From Cohaesibacter gelatinilyticus (GTDB taxonomy: Bacteria; Pseudomonadota; Alphaproteobacteria; Rhizobiales; Cohaesibacteraceae): DNA of 64,000 nucleotides. The translations under genes and the position numbers were made by a program. Under the pieces are notes generated by a model. It did not search any database. It worked only from the letters and a program-made list of their open reading frames with translations, and had not been told where the DNA came from. The stretch spans positions 1-64,000 of the forward strand of contig NZ_OBEL01000002.1 in the NCBI RefSeq assembly GCF_900215605.1, in the 5' to 3' direction. Each line of letters starts with the position of its first letter. The stretch's first letter is position 1. This document shows positions 8,611 through 17,406 of the stretch, in pieces.

Positions 8611-8835
8611 ATGAAAAAAGACATTCATCCTGAGTACCACACCATCAAAGTTGTGATGACCGATGGTACCGAATTCGAAACCCGCTCCACCTACGGTAAA
8701 GCAGGCGATACCCTGAACCTGGATATCGACCCAACCAGCCACCCAGCATGGACCGGTTCCAACAACCAGCTGCTGGACCGCGGCGGTCGCGTATCTCGCT
8801 TCAAAGACAAATTCTCTGGTTTCCTGGGTTCCTAA
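8611..8835 (+). CDS. rpmE: 50S ribosomal protein L31, zinc-independent form
   Basis: The 74-residue protein begins [19 protein letters not shown] and matches the L31 family over its whole length. L31 bridges the large and small ribosomal subunits. It contains no cysteine, so it lacks the CxxC zinc ribbon and belongs to the zinc-independent kind usual in Alphaproteobacteria. AAGGA precedes ATG 8611. A palindromic repeat and a strong terminator follow. Confidence 0.96.
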   Translation: MKKDIHPEYHTIKVVMTDGTEFETRSTYGKAGDTLNLDIDPTSHPAWTGSNNQLLDRGGRVSRFKDKFSGFLGS

Positions 8836-8840
8836 GTGTA

Positions 8841-8881
8841 TTCCCGAAAAGTTGTACGACTTTTCGGACAAGAATTCATGC
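8841..8881 (+). repeat. Dispersed palindromic repeat, copy 1
   Basis: CCGAAAAGT (8844-8852) pairs with ACTTTTCGG (8859-8867) around a 6-nt loop, followed by ACAAGAATTCATGC. The same 9-bp arms occur at 47787-47809 in opposite orientation. It sits directly after rpmE. The form recalls the small palindromic elements scattered in rhizobial genomes. Confidence 0.7.
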
Positions 8882-8910
8882 GAAGATGCCCCAGATTGCC
8901 ATCGAGATCA

Positions 8911-8938
8911 AAAAAGCCCGGCTCTGCCGGGCTTTTTT
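8911..8938 (+). terminator. Bidirectional terminator after rpmE
   Basis: A perfect stem (AAAAAGCCCGG with CCGGGCTTTTT, loop CTCTG) with T tracts on both strands serves rpmE and the convergent DUF523 gene. Confidence 0.95.
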
Positions 8939-8957
8939 CGTTTGGAAACTCGAGTTT

Positions 8958-9446
8958 CTAATGCTCTAATCTCAATGCCAATTCTTTGAGCTGATGCTGC
9001 GCGAAAACTTCGATGCCTGCTTGCCGCAAGGCAGCTGTCACCACACCGATCCCCTCTCGCTTTTCTCCATCATGTCTGCCGCTATAAATGCGCACACTAC
9101 CACATGAGGGGCTTCCATCTGTCAGAATGGCAAATCGACATCCGGCATCCAGTGCAGCCCTCACAGCGATTCTGGCACCCGCCACAAATCCATCCGTCAC
9201 ATCCGCTCCAGTGACATCTTTCACACGAGCGCCGTGATCAAGAACATCTGTCCCGGCCATATTCGGCTCGATTTCAGCTGGCGGGCGTGGTGTCGGAAAA
9301 CCGCCCTCAACCTCTGGGCAGATGGGAACAAGCAGGCCCTTCTCTTTCCAAAGATCCAGTAACTGGCTCTCAAGTGACAATCCACGACCGTTATAGCGAA
9401 CTGGCTGTCCCAGCAGACAGGCACTAATCAGTATTTTCTGTGACAT
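8958..9446 (-). CDS. DUF523 family protein (YbbK-like)
   Basis: This is a 162-residue member of the DUF523 family, whose biochemical function is not established. The diagnostic patterns are present: an N-terminal ISACLLGQPVRYNGRG with a conserved cysteine, the PEVEGGFPTPRPPAE segment, and ILTDGSPSCGS with a second conserved cysteine near residue 114. The start is ATG 9446, with AAGGA 7 nt upstream; the open frame continues 5 codons further to 9461. It lies about 40 nt from the next minus-strand gene and may be co-transcribed with it. Confidence 0.88.
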   Translation of the reverse strand: MSQKILISACLLGQPVRYNGRGLSLESQLLDLWKEKGLLVPICPEVEGGFPTPRPPAEIEPNMAGTDVLDHGARVKDVTGADVTDGFVAGARIAVRAALDAGCRFAILTDGSPSCGSVRIYSGRHDGEKREGIGVVTAALRQAGIEVFAQHQLKELALRLEH

Positions 9447-9485
9447 ATCGCTATCCTTCAAAAGACAAACAGAACCACCAAGGGA

Positions 9486-9875
9486 CTATTCAAAGCACTC
9501 TGCCTCTTCGCGTCCACATTCATATTGTTTCATTTTGGGAAATTGTGGCAACCAGGCTTCGCGGCGCACGGTCCAGATTTCATAGCTTGGTATAAACTGA
9601 TCGGGTGCATCCAGCGAACCAAGATGCACTTCAATCTCATCATCACTGCACGCAAAGACAGATGACCCACAATTGGGGCAGAAGCTACGCCCTTTATAGT
9701 CCCGCACCTCACCTTCAATCTTCACAGCGTCTTGCCCAAAGACGGCAGCCGCATAGAACAAAGCGCCATGATGCTTTCGGCAATCAAGACAATGGCAGAT
9801 ACCGACCCGATATGGGAGACCCGTGGCAACATAACGGACAGCACCGCAACTGCATCCTCCTTCAAAGCGTTCCAT
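9486..9875 (-). CDS. GFA/CENP-V family zinc protein
   Basis: The 129-residue protein has the cysteine pattern of the GFA (glutathione-dependent formaldehyde-activating) fold: GGCSCGAVRY near residue 6, CHCLDCRKHHGALF near residue 27, and FCPNCGSSVF near residue 66. These bind two zinc ions. Only some members act on S-hydroxymethylglutathione, so the reaction is uncertain. ATG 9875 follows GAGAGGT; the frame is open to a TTG at 9893, a less likely start. Confidence 0.87.
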   Translation of the reverse strand: MERFEGGCSCGAVRYVATGLPYRVGICHCLDCRKHHGALFYAAAVFGQDAVKIEGEVRDYKGRSFCPNCGSSVFACSDDEIEVHLGSLDAPDQFIPSYEIWTVRREAWLPQFPKMKQYECGREEAECFE

Positions 9876-9985
9876 AATACCTCTCTCCGACAAGTTTTCG
9901 CTTTCGAAGATAGATCACTTATCTGAAACAGGAAAGAACTACCGGAAAGCCGACCAAGAGCTGGGAGAAGCCTGCACGCAGACAA

Positions 9986-10012
9986 TAAAAAAGCGCCGTG
10001 TGGCGCTTTATT
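9986..10012 (-). terminator. Terminator after the DUF1465 gene
   Basis: An 8-bp stem (AAAGCGCC with GGCGCTTT) with loop GTGT is followed on the minus strand by a run of T residues. It lies just past the stop at 10043. Confidence 0.85.
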
Positions 10013-10042
10013 TGTATTATGCAAGGATCTGTCAGCCGTGGA

Positions 10043-10582
10043 TTAATCAGCCTTGGCAGCAAAGGCGCTGGCAATCATGCCGATCTGGTCGCTCACTGGG
10101 TTGCTGACCACAACAGGCACCTCAGTCTCTGGAGCCTTGTTATAGATCACATCATCCAGATGACGGATACGCTTTTGCAAGTGTAGGGAGCGCTCGATCA
10201 GATCGCGCAAACGCGCTGGCAATTCTTCCCAGCCCGGACCATCCTTGGCAGAACTGAGACCATGCAAACGCACTTTGTTCTTTTCCTGACCAGCCTGTTC
10301 AGCACTCATCTCGCCTTCATTGACAGCGCGCTGCAACAGCAACCAGGACGCCATCTGCATAAGACGAGTGGTCAAACGCATGGATTCGGTCGCATATGCC
10401 AGACTTGCCACACGTGGCAAATTCTTGGCCTCATCACGTCCCTCCCCATCCAGATAATCGGCAGCTTCTTCTACCAGCGCCATACCATCTCGAAACAGGG
10501 TTTTGAAACTGTCTGAATCAGCAAGTTTGGCGCCAAAAGCTACAGGATCGTCTCCTGTACGGATTTTACGCTTGTCTTTCAT
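10043..10582 (-). CDS. DUF1465 family protein
   Basis: This is a 179-residue cytoplasmic, helix-rich protein of the alphaproteobacterial DUF1465 family, whose function is not established. Recognisable parts are the SLAYATESMRLTTRLMQMASWLL helix in the middle and a C-terminal helix rich in Leu and Arg (LRDLIERSLHLQKRIRHLDDVIY). A strong GGAGGT precedes ATG 10582. It is transcribed away from a long gene-poor region and ends in its own terminator. Confidence 0.85.
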   Translation of the reverse strand: MKDKRKIRTGDDPVAFGAKLADSDSFKTLFRDGMALVEEAADYLDGEGRDEAKNLPRVASLAYATESMRLTTRLMQMASWLLLQRAVNEGEMSAEQAGQEKNKVRLHGLSSAKDGPGWEELPARLRDLIERSLHLQKRIRHLDDVIYNKAPETEVPVVVSNPVSDQIGMIASAFAAKAD

Positions 10583-10923
10583 GTGACCTCCAACTCTCTG
10601 GTCCTGCCTAGCATGCCTTCTGTCTCATTTTCAAACAGACTATCCGCGCACACATGAATTGCGAGAATATCAAGCACAAACCATGCCAATTACCAGATTA
10701 ACTCTTGACAGCTCTATTAATCGTTAATTTTAGCAGAACTCACCTGCCAAAATAAAGAGCAGCACATCCATACCCCAATCAGCCGATCAAATCTGCGCAA
10801 AAACGCTGATCATCCAGCACAAAGCCCAAATATGGTTAAGATATGACAGCAAATTGTTATACCGGGAGAGATATGTCTTGAGCCTGCAAAGCAACCAGAA
10901 GCAAGCCTTCATGCATATGAAGA

Positions 10924-10950
10924 CAAAAAAAGAGCCGCGATAGGCGGCTC
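10924..10950 (-). terminator. Orphan minus-strand terminator
   Basis: GAGCCGC/GCGGCTC stem with a 5-nt loop and a U7 tract on the minus strand. It is not associated with any protein gene. Confidence 0.8.
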
Positions 10951-10998
10951 TCAGGAGTTAACAGGGAGGCGTCAAACAGAGTGACAGGAGCCACTCAA
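10924..10998 (-). ncRNA. Candidate small RNA (about 75 nt)
   Basis: A clear minus-strand terminator (stem 10932-10938 with 10944-10950, then seven U from 10931 to 10925) has no minus-strand gene upstream for thousands of bases. Just before it lie a small GAGTG/CACTC hairpin (10979-10996) and a single-stranded CU-rich segment with CCTCCC, an anti-Shine-Dalgarno-like pattern common in alphaproteobacterial small RNAs. A 19-bp palindrome (10999-11017) would lie at the promoter. Existence and ends are inferred from these signs only. Confidence 0.4.
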
Positions 10999-11017
10999 TA
11001 TCCATATGATATGGATA
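10999..11017. promoter_or_regulatory. Near-perfect 19-bp palindrome, possible operator
   Basis: TATCCATAT and ATATGGATA are perfect 9-bp arms around a single central base. It lies at the expected promoter position of the candidate small RNA. The regulator is unknown. Confidence 0.35.
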
Positions 11018-11412
11018 AGTTAATTTAAGCTATAAACAATTAACAAATAGTTAATAAATCAAATTTTTCAAGATAAATTTACCATTTTCTTTTACACATC
11101 AAAGACCAATAAGTAGTTGCGAAATTAATATATGAAAGCGGTAAAATTTATCAAGGCTTCTCTATTACAGAATAAACTCAAAACATTCGACTATTGAAAA
11201 TACAATTTGTCGGAACACACACCCACGTCAATATATTGAGCTACGGGATCCGATAGACCCTGCACTTCTTAAGCTCAGGGCCCATTAATCAAGCGAATTC
11301 TGCGAAAACAATTTTTCTCATTGGCAAGGAGGAAAGCCGCGACAATATGGTTCATTTTCAAGGCTATCCGGCGCAGTCAATGGGCGAAAGTACCTCGCCA
11401 TTCGGGTTTGCC

Positions 11413-11497
11413 GTGAAGTACCCATCTATCGAACCAATGACTGCAAAAAGGGCACCATCCCTATTTTGTCATTGGTTCATCAATATGAATACTTCAC
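11413..11497. repeat. Imperfect inverted repeat, ~30-bp arms
   Basis: Positions 11413-11441 and 11468-11497 are near-inverse copies. The outer GTGAAGTA and inner GAACCAATGAC parts match exactly, and the middle 10 nt differ. The loop is 26 nt. It falls inside the 51-codon frame at 11347-11502. It could be an RNA hairpin or the remains of a small mobile element. Confidence 0.5.
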
Positions 11498-11880
11498 GTT
11501 AAACAGAATATGCAGAATTAATGGAGCCTAAACCTAAAGTTCGGACTTAATCAAACCATTTGACTGGGGCAATTTGGGTAGCATCTTTCCATATCCTTCC
11601 AGAGAAATAAGCATTCCCGCCTACAAATCCCGTGGGTCAAATTTGGATGACGCCCATTCTGCAATACTTGTCAGAGTGGCATTATCAAAGTCAATTTCCG
11701 ATGAATTCAAAAAACAGACAATAAAAAGCATGCTTTAATTATATGAAGAATAAAATTAAGATACAACCATAAATAGAATTTAGTAATAACGAAGTAACTT
11801 AAGTATAAGTGATTTTTACATTAACGTATATTTAAGTACAACTATGTAAATTTTCTGAAACTTGACATAAAGGTGGCCAT

Positions 11881-13887
11881 ATGTTTCAGAATTTCAAAAT
11901 TTCGACAAAGATTTTTTCCGGATTTGGAATGATCTTGTTTTTGTTGGCGGCTATCGCCTCTTTCGGTGTCTTCACACTAAGCAGCGGTAACAGTGACTTC
12001 AAACAATATCGGTCCATTGCTTTGCAAACCAACCAGGCCGGACGGATTCAGGCAAATTTGCTGGAAGCTCGCCTTGCAGTGAAAAACTTCATCATCCATG
12101 CGTCCAAGGAAAATGTTGAAACTGTAAAGACCCGTGCTGGAAGCACTCTTAAACTGAACCAAGAGTTCAGCAAAATGCCGGTTAGCGACAAAGACAAACA
12201 AGTCATAGCTGAAACTGACAAGAATCTTACCGAATATCTAAGTACATTTGAAAAAGTGACGTCTCTTCAGGACAAACGCAATGAGTTGGTTACTGGTACA
12301 CTCGATGCCACAGGTCCAAAAATGGAAAAGGACCTGACCAGGATCATGCAGAGCGCATATGAGGACAATGATACATCCGCTGCTTTTCTTGCTGGAATGA
12401 CACAGCGCAATTTGCTTCTGATGCGTCTCTATGCGACCAAATATCTGGTAACAAACGAAGAAGAAGCGTTCCAGAGAGTTCTGAAAGAATCCAAGGCAAT
12501 GAAGGCCGCTCATCATGAGTTGTCACAATCTTTACAGAATCCCACCCGAAGGAAATTGGCCGCCGAAGTCACCAAGTTGCATGAAAAATATGATATCGCC
12601 TTCAAGCAAGTCCACGACACCATTGTATCACGCAACAACCTGATCTCCGGAACACTTGATCGCATTGGCCCAACGGTTGCCAAATCCATTGAGTCAGTCA
12701 AGTTGAGGGTCAAGGCAGAACAGGATACGATTGGTCCCAAAGCAAGCACCAATATGGAACAGGCAGTAACAACGACAATTGTCGTATCCGTCATTGGCAT
12801 TGTTCTGGGTCTCATCGCTGCCCTTGTCATCGGACGCATGATTTCTCGTCCAATCCAAAACATCACAAAATCGATGTCTCAATTGGCTGAAGGCGACAAA
12901 ACGGTCGAAATTCCAGGACAATCCAATAAGGATGAAATCGGTGACATGGCCTCGGCAGTTCAGGTTTTCAAGGCCAACATGATCAAGGCCGATGAACTTG
13001 CAGCACGAGAGGCCAAAGAGTTGGAACTTAGAGATGCACGAGCTCAACGGATCGAAGAGCTGACCAATCAGTTTGATACCCAGGTGGCGAGCCTTCTGCA
13101 GGATGTTTCCAGCTCCGTGTCCATGGTCGATAGCAATGCGTCGGTCATGTCAGGCCTTGCAGACGACACCAACCATCGATCGACAACAGTTGCAAGTGCG
13201 GCTGAGGAAGCATCAGTGAACACCCAAACGGTAGCAGCTTCAACCGAAGAACTTTCCGCATCAATCCATGAGATTGGCCGCCAGGTAGAGAAATCTTCCG
13301 AGATCACCTTGCATGCGGTGGAGCAAGCCAACAACACCGATCAACAGGTGCAGAAGCTCTCCGTAGCCGCTCAGAAAATCGGTGAAGTAATCGGATTGAT
13401 TTCGGAAATTGCCGAACAAACCAATCTGCTTGCCTTGAATGCAACAATTGAAGCAGCCCGTGCGGGGGATGCTGGCAAAGGCTTCGCAGTCGTAGCCGCA
13501 GAGGTAAAGGAACTGGCTGATCAAACCTCCAAAGCGACGGGTGATATCAGTCAGCAGATCAATAATATTCAATCAGAAACCAACGATGCGGTCAGCTCCA
13601 TCAAACAGATCACTGAAACCATCAACGAGATCAACACAATTGCATCAAGTATTTCGGCAGCTGTAGAACAGCAGAGCGCAGCAACAACCGAGATTTCAAG
13701 CAACGTGACACAAGCATCCGAGGGCGCCAGAGAAGTGACTGAAAACATCATTGAAGTGACCAAATTTGCCTCACAAACCGGCGAAGCATCCATGGATGTG
13801 AAATCAGGAGCCAAGGAACTGAATGATAAATCCAAAGCATTGAACTCAATCATCAAAACATTCCTGGACGATGTGAAAGCAAGTTAA
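11881..13887 (+). CDS. Methyl-accepting chemotaxis protein
   Basis: This 668-residue chemoreceptor has TM1 at about 10-32, a periplasmic helical sensor domain of about 260 residues, TM2 near 295-320, a HAMP domain ([21 protein letters not shown]) and a long cytoplasmic signalling coiled coil. The hairpin tip [21 protein letters not shown] (quoted in part) is fully conserved and binds CheA and CheW. The helical sensor with no Cache pattern suggests a four-helix or HBM-type domain; the ligand is unknown. No CheR-tethering pentapeptide ends the protein. AAAGGTGG precedes ATG 11881. It stands alone, with its own terminator at 13951. Confidence 0.93.
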   Translation: MFQNFKISTKIFSGFGMILFLLAAIASFGVFTLSSGNSDFKQYRSIALQTNQAGRIQANLLEARLAVKNFIIHASKENVETVKTRAGSTLKLNQEFSKMPVSDKDKQVIAETDKNLTEYLSTFEKVTSLQDKRNELVTGTLDATGPKMEKDLTRIMQSAYEDNDTSAAFLAGMTQRNLLLMRLYATKYLVTNEEEAFQRVLKESKAMKAAHHELSQSLQNPTRRKLAAEVTKLHEKYDIAFKQVHDTIVSRNNLISGTLDRIGPTVAKSIESVKLRVKAEQDTIGPKASTNMEQAVTTTIVVSVIGIVLGLIAALVIGRMISRPIQNITKSMSQLAEGDKTVEIPGQSNKDEIGDMASAVQVFKANMIKADELAAREAKELELRDARAQRIEELTNQFDTQVASLLQDVSSSVSMVDSNASVMSGLADDTNHRSTTVASAAEEASVNTQTVAASTEELSASIHEIGRQVEKSSEITLHAVEQANNTDQQVQKLSVAAQKIGEVIGLISEIAEQTNLLALNATIEAARAGDAGKGFAVVAAEVKELADQTSKATGDISQQINNIQSETNDAVSSIKQITETINEINTIASSISAAVEQQSAATTEISSNVTQASEGAREVTENIIEVTKFASQTGEASMDVKSGAKELNDKSKALNSIIKTFLDDVKAS

Positions 13888-14271
13888 GGGCTGCAAGACA
13901 ACGGCATAAATTCTCAAGCCCCGTAAACTTGAGATAAAAATAGCCGAAACAAAGCGCAAGATGGCGAACCAGCCCATCTTGCGCTTTTATTTTGGCACGA
14001 TTAATTCCCCATACTGTCTTCCATATCATCAGCAGATCGCCTCTTGATGGCCTGCCTTGGCAAAAGAAGCTCAAACGATTTCGAGCAATCACGCCATTCA
14101 ATGGCAACGCCATCCGCTACACAAGCAACGAGCGCTATCATTGATACCAACTCAGCCAATCCCAAGTCACTGAAGATAAAGGCACCCTACAAAGGCTGAT
14201 TGTAGCGGTAAGTCAGCTTTGCTAATGTCGCACCGATCATCATTCAATCCGACTATCTTGCGAGAAATATC
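13888..14271. other. Intergenic region between chemoreceptor and oxidoreductase
   Basis: It holds the chemoreceptor terminator (13951-13988). Past this nothing but ordinary non-coding sequence with a few short frames was seen; it should contain the promoter of the oxidoreductase. Confidence 0.6.
13951..13990 (+). terminator. Terminator after chemoreceptor gene
   Basis: A 14-bp stem (AAAGCGCAAGATGG with CCATCTTGCGCTTT) around a loop of about 9 nt, ending in T-rich sequence. Confidence 0.9.
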
Positions 14272-15282
14272 GTGCCAAACAGCAAGCCTCTCCCCATTAC
14301 CATGAAAGCAATTGTTGCAAACGAGCCAGGCGGGCCGGACTGCCTGAAATTGATAGAACGCCCGGTACCAGCACCTGGCGCCAGTCAAATCCTTATCAAG
14401 GTCGCCTATGCGGGCGTGAACCGCCCCGATTGCATCCAACGCTCCGGTGGCTACCCACCTCCTCCGGGAGCTTCCGATATTTTTGGCCTCGAAATCTCTG
14501 GTGAGGTTGTTCAGATCGGTGAGGATGTCAAAGATCTTAAATTGGGCGATCAGGTCACTGCACTCGTTTCCGGTGGCGGCTATGCGCAATATTGCACGGC
14601 CGATCAGGGAAGCGTACTACCTGTCCCATCGGGCATATCAATGGAGCAAGCAGCAGGCCTGCCCGAAACCTTTTTCACGGTTTGGCACAATGTGTTCCAG
14701 CGTGCCAAACTGGAGCAAGGAGAGACATTCCTGGTCCATGGGGGCAGCTCAGGCATCGGCACCACTGCCATCCAATTGGCAAAGGCGTTTGGCGCGACCG
14801 TCATCACCACCGCTGGGAATGAGGAGAAGTGCCAGATCTGTCGGGATCTGGGGGCAGATCTGGCGATCAATTACAAAGACCAGGATTGGGTAAAGGAACT
14901 GCGTAGCTGGACCAACAAGAAAGGGGCCAATGTCATTCTCGATATGGTTGGCGGAGACTATATCACCAAAAACTACATTGCCGCTGCCAATGATGGCCGC
15001 ATCGTCTCCATTGCTTTCTTGCAAGGGGGCTTGGTCGAGGCCGATTTCCGTCGCCTGATGATGAAGAGACTGGTCCATACCGGCTCGACGTTACGAGCCC
15101 GGTCAGATAGTTTCAAAGCCAAAATTGCAGATGAATTGAGAGAACAGGTCTGGCCATTGCTTTCAAAAGGCATGGTCAAACCGCTTATCTACAAAACCTA
15201 TCCCCTGGAGGATGCCGGCAAGGCTCATAGGTTAATGGAAAGCTCTCAACATAGTGGCAAAATCATGCTCAGGATCGATTAG
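14272..15282 (+). CDS. NAD(P)H-quinone oxidoreductase, zinc-free MDR family
   Basis: The protein of about 330 residues belongs to the quinone oxidoreductase branch of the medium-chain dehydrogenase family. It has a GroES-like N-terminal domain and a Rossmann domain with the nucleotide motif HGGSSGIGTTAIQLAKAFG near residue 159. The catalytic-zinc ligands of alcohol dehydrogenases are absent. Likely activity is NADPH-dependent reduction of quinones or enones. The frame opens at GTG 14272; ATG 14302 (MKAIVANEPGG) is an equally likely start since many homologues begin there. A terminator follows at 15306. Confidence 0.88.
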   Translation: MPNSKPLPITMKAIVANEPGGPDCLKLIERPVPAPGASQILIKVAYAGVNRPDCIQRSGGYPPPPGASDIFGLEISGEVVQIGEDVKDLKLGDQVTALVSGGGYAQYCTADQGSVLPVPSGISMEQAAGLPETFFTVWHNVFQRAKLEQGETFLVHGGSSGIGTTAIQLAKAFGATVITTAGNEEKCQICRDLGADLAINYKDQDWVKELRSWTNKKGANVILDMVGGDYITKNYIAAANDGRIVSIAFLQGGLVEADFRRLMMKRLVHTGSTLRARSDSFKAKIADELREQVWPLLSKGMVKPLIYKTYPLEDAGKAHRLMESSQHSGKIMLRID

Positions 15283-15602
15283 GTAAAACTGATTTGCCAG
15301 ATTTCAAAGAGGCCCGCAGGCCTCTTTTTTTATAATGTTCCGTGTTGGAGGCGACTTTCTATATAGCAGCAAAGGCTCATCTCATTTCTCGTAATTCTCG
15401 TAAAATTCGAACATTGCAGTAAACCAATTTTAACCCCGTTTACCAAAAGGCTCGGGGTCAAACCCATTTGGCAAGAAGTTGGTAAGGCTATTTGGCTTCA
15501 ATAGCACAAAATTATCTTGTTCCGGCTGCCACCACTTCCTTTCAGGAGGAAATCACTGCGGCCATATGCCATTGATGGCGAATGATAGAAATGGAGCCCA
15601 AC
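15283..15602. other. Intergenic region upstream of the TadG-like gene
   Basis: It contains the terminator at 15306-15332. It also holds a strong AGGAGGA at 15544-15550 that precedes a 14-codon frame (15566-15610). That frame overlaps the TadG-like start out of frame and could act as a leader peptide. The rest shows nothing recognisable. Confidence 0.5.
15306..15332 (+). terminator. Terminator after the oxidoreductase gene
   Basis: An 8-bp stem AAGAGGCC/GGCCTCTT with loop CGCA and a run of T residues, 24 nt past the stop codon. Confidence 0.92.
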
Positions 15603-17132
15603 ATGCATAGTCAGTTAGCCAGGCAACTGAAAGCAGTGCTCAAAAGTAAAATCAGCCAGATGGGGCATACGGTGCGCTCCACGTCCCATCGTTTCTATCA
15701 GGAAGAGCAAGGCGCCGTTGCAATCATCTTTGCGCTAAGCCTTCTGCCTCTCATCGTGCTGGCAGGTGCCGCAGTTGATTATTCACGTACCAGTAGCGAC
15801 CGCCAGCAATTGCAAGATGCTATAGACGCCGCTGTTCTGGCCGCAGTGAACCGCATTCCGTTGCAAAATGATGACGAAATTAGAACTTTGGTGCGCAGCT
15901 ATGTTCAGGCCAATGTTCCGGGCGGCACCAATGTGAATGTCAATCTGATCGAAATCGAGCGCAATCCAAACAAGATCAAGGTCTGGGCCAACGGCTCCAC
16001 CAAGACTACATTCATGAAACTGGCACAAATCAACAGTATGGATTACAAGGCCAAAAGCCAGGCAGTCTCCAGTGACAAGGCTATCGAGGTGGCCATGGTT
16101 CTGGACAATTCCGGCTCCATGGGCGGCAGTCGAATAAGAGCATTGAAACAAGCTGCAACCAGCTTGGTCAATATTCTGGAAGAAAACCAGCAAAACAGCG
16201 AAGATCTGCGCATCGCACTTGTGCCCTTCAATCATCTGGTTCGCGTGGACAAAGGCAAAAAAGATGCCAGCTGGTTGGATCAGGACAGCAAATCATCCCT
16301 ACATACGAATAACCAGTCTCGCAATAGGCATCTCCGGTTACCCAGGAATTCCAATCGTCTCGAACTGTTCGAGACCCTAAGAAACACGGAATGGGAAGGA
16401 TGTATGGAAGCGCGCAAACATCCTTATGATGTGAATGATACAGCACCGGATTCCAGATTTGGAGACAGCTATTATTTGCCCTTCTTCTTCCCCGATGACA
16501 GGGATGGCAGGAGCCGTTCCTATATCAGTGACAGATTGTCGGGAAGCGCCAGAAGCAATCCAATAAAGGATCGCTACGGCAAATATTATAGAAAAACCCC
16601 ATCTCGTTATAACCCCAACTATGGCTGTTATATCCAGAAAATTACGCCTCTGACAAAAAACATGAACACCGTGCGTGCAGACATCAACAGAATGAACGCT
16701 GGCGGATGGACCAATATTCACATGGGCACCATCTGGGGTTTGCGTGCCCTGTCTCCACAATCACCATTGACCGAAGGTGCGCCTTATTCAGACAAAGAAA
16801 CCATCAAGTTTCTGATCGTCATGTCGGATGGCGCCAATACCTATAGCGGTTATTCAGCTTATGGTTATTCCAATGACGGACGCATCTCCGGTTCTGGTTC
16901 AACCACAAATGAGATGAATAAGAGAACATTGGAATCCTGTCAGACAGCAAAAACAGCCGGCGTTCAGGTATATACCGTTGCTTATGGTAATCTCGGCTCA
17001 TCAACGACAAAATTGCTGCGTGATTGCGCCACCTTGCCGGAATATGCCTTCACACCAAAAAACACGGCCCAAATGATTGCCGACTTCAAGAAGATCGCGG
17101 CTGCTCTGAACAATGTCCGCATTACCGAGTAA
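15603..17132 (+). CDS. TadG-like pilus-associated protein with vWA domain
   Basis: The 509-residue protein has a short basic N-terminus, then a pilin-like hydrophobic segment after QGAVAIIFALSLLPLIV (about 40-62), as in TadE/TadG proteins. A von Willebrand A domain follows, with MIDAS residues DNSGSMGG near 168, the Thr of GGWTNIHMGTIWGL near 370 and MSDGANT near 400. A segment of roughly 150 residues rich in Arg, Tyr and Ser separates the first two MIDAS parts. It is probably anchored in the inner membrane facing the periplasm. No other tad/flp genes are nearby. ATG 15603 has GGAG 6 nt upstream; ATG 15582 is an alternative. Confidence 0.85.
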   Translation: MHSQLARQLKAVLKSKISQMGHTVRSTSHRFYQEEQGAVAIIFALSLLPLIVLAGAAVDYSRTSSDRQQLQDAIDAAVLAAVNRIPLQNDDEIRTLVRSYVQANVPGGTNVNVNLIEIERNPNKIKVWANGSTKTTFMKLAQINSMDYKAKSQAVSSDKAIEVAMVLDNSGSMGGSRIRALKQAATSLVNILEENQQNSEDLRIALVPFNHLVRVDKGKKDASWLDQDSKSSLHTNNQSRNRHLRLPRNSNRLELFETLRNTEWEGCMEARKHPYDVNDTAPDSRFGDSYYLPFFFPDDRDGRSRSYISDRLSGSARSNPIKDRYGKYYRKTPSRYNPNYGCYIQKITPLTKNMNTVRADINRMNAGGWTNIHMGTIWGLRALSPQSPLTEGAPYSDKETIKFLIVMSDGANTYSGYSAYGYSNDGRISGSGSTTNEMNKRTLESCQTAKTAGVQVYTVAYGNLGSSTTKLLRDCATLPEYAFTPKNTAQMIADFKKIAAALNNVRITE

Positions 17133-17158
17133 ATCTCTGTAGCAAGGCCGAATCTGAT

Positions 17159-17186
17159 GAGGCAGGAGGAGCAATTCTCCTGCCTC
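17159..17186. other. Perfect hairpin after the TadG-like gene
   Basis: GAGGCAGGAG (17159-17168) pairs with CTCCTGCCTC (17177-17186) around an 8-nt loop. There is no T tract, so it may be an RNA 3' end stabiliser rather than a terminator. Confidence 0.55.
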
Positions 17187-17406
17187 AATGCTTTGAAGCC
17201 ATATGGCAGTCCGGCACTTTTTTACGAAAAGGCTCAATTGCTACTCTTGTCAACAAGACAAAGCCCCGCAAACGAGAAGAAAAAACGTTTTCTTGTTTGC
17301 TTAGTGCCTTCAATCCAAGTATAGTATATCCATTCCCTGTAATTTCAGACGAATTTCCCAAGCTAGCCCGGTAAAAACCCGAGCCAAGCAACGAAGAGGA
17401 TGTACC

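Larger units (their letters stand above)
10583..11880. other. 1.3 kb gene-poor, AT-rich intergenic region
   Basis: No conventional gene is supported here. The left 350 nt holds the DUF1465 promoter side and an orphan minus-strand terminator with a likely small RNA. The middle (11320-11510) holds a strong AAGGAGG, a 51-codon reading frame (11347-11502) and an imperfect inverted repeat. The right part (11500-11880) is very AT-rich and leads into the chemoreceptor gene. The composition differs from the flanks, which may mark decayed or acquired DNA. Confidence 0.6.
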
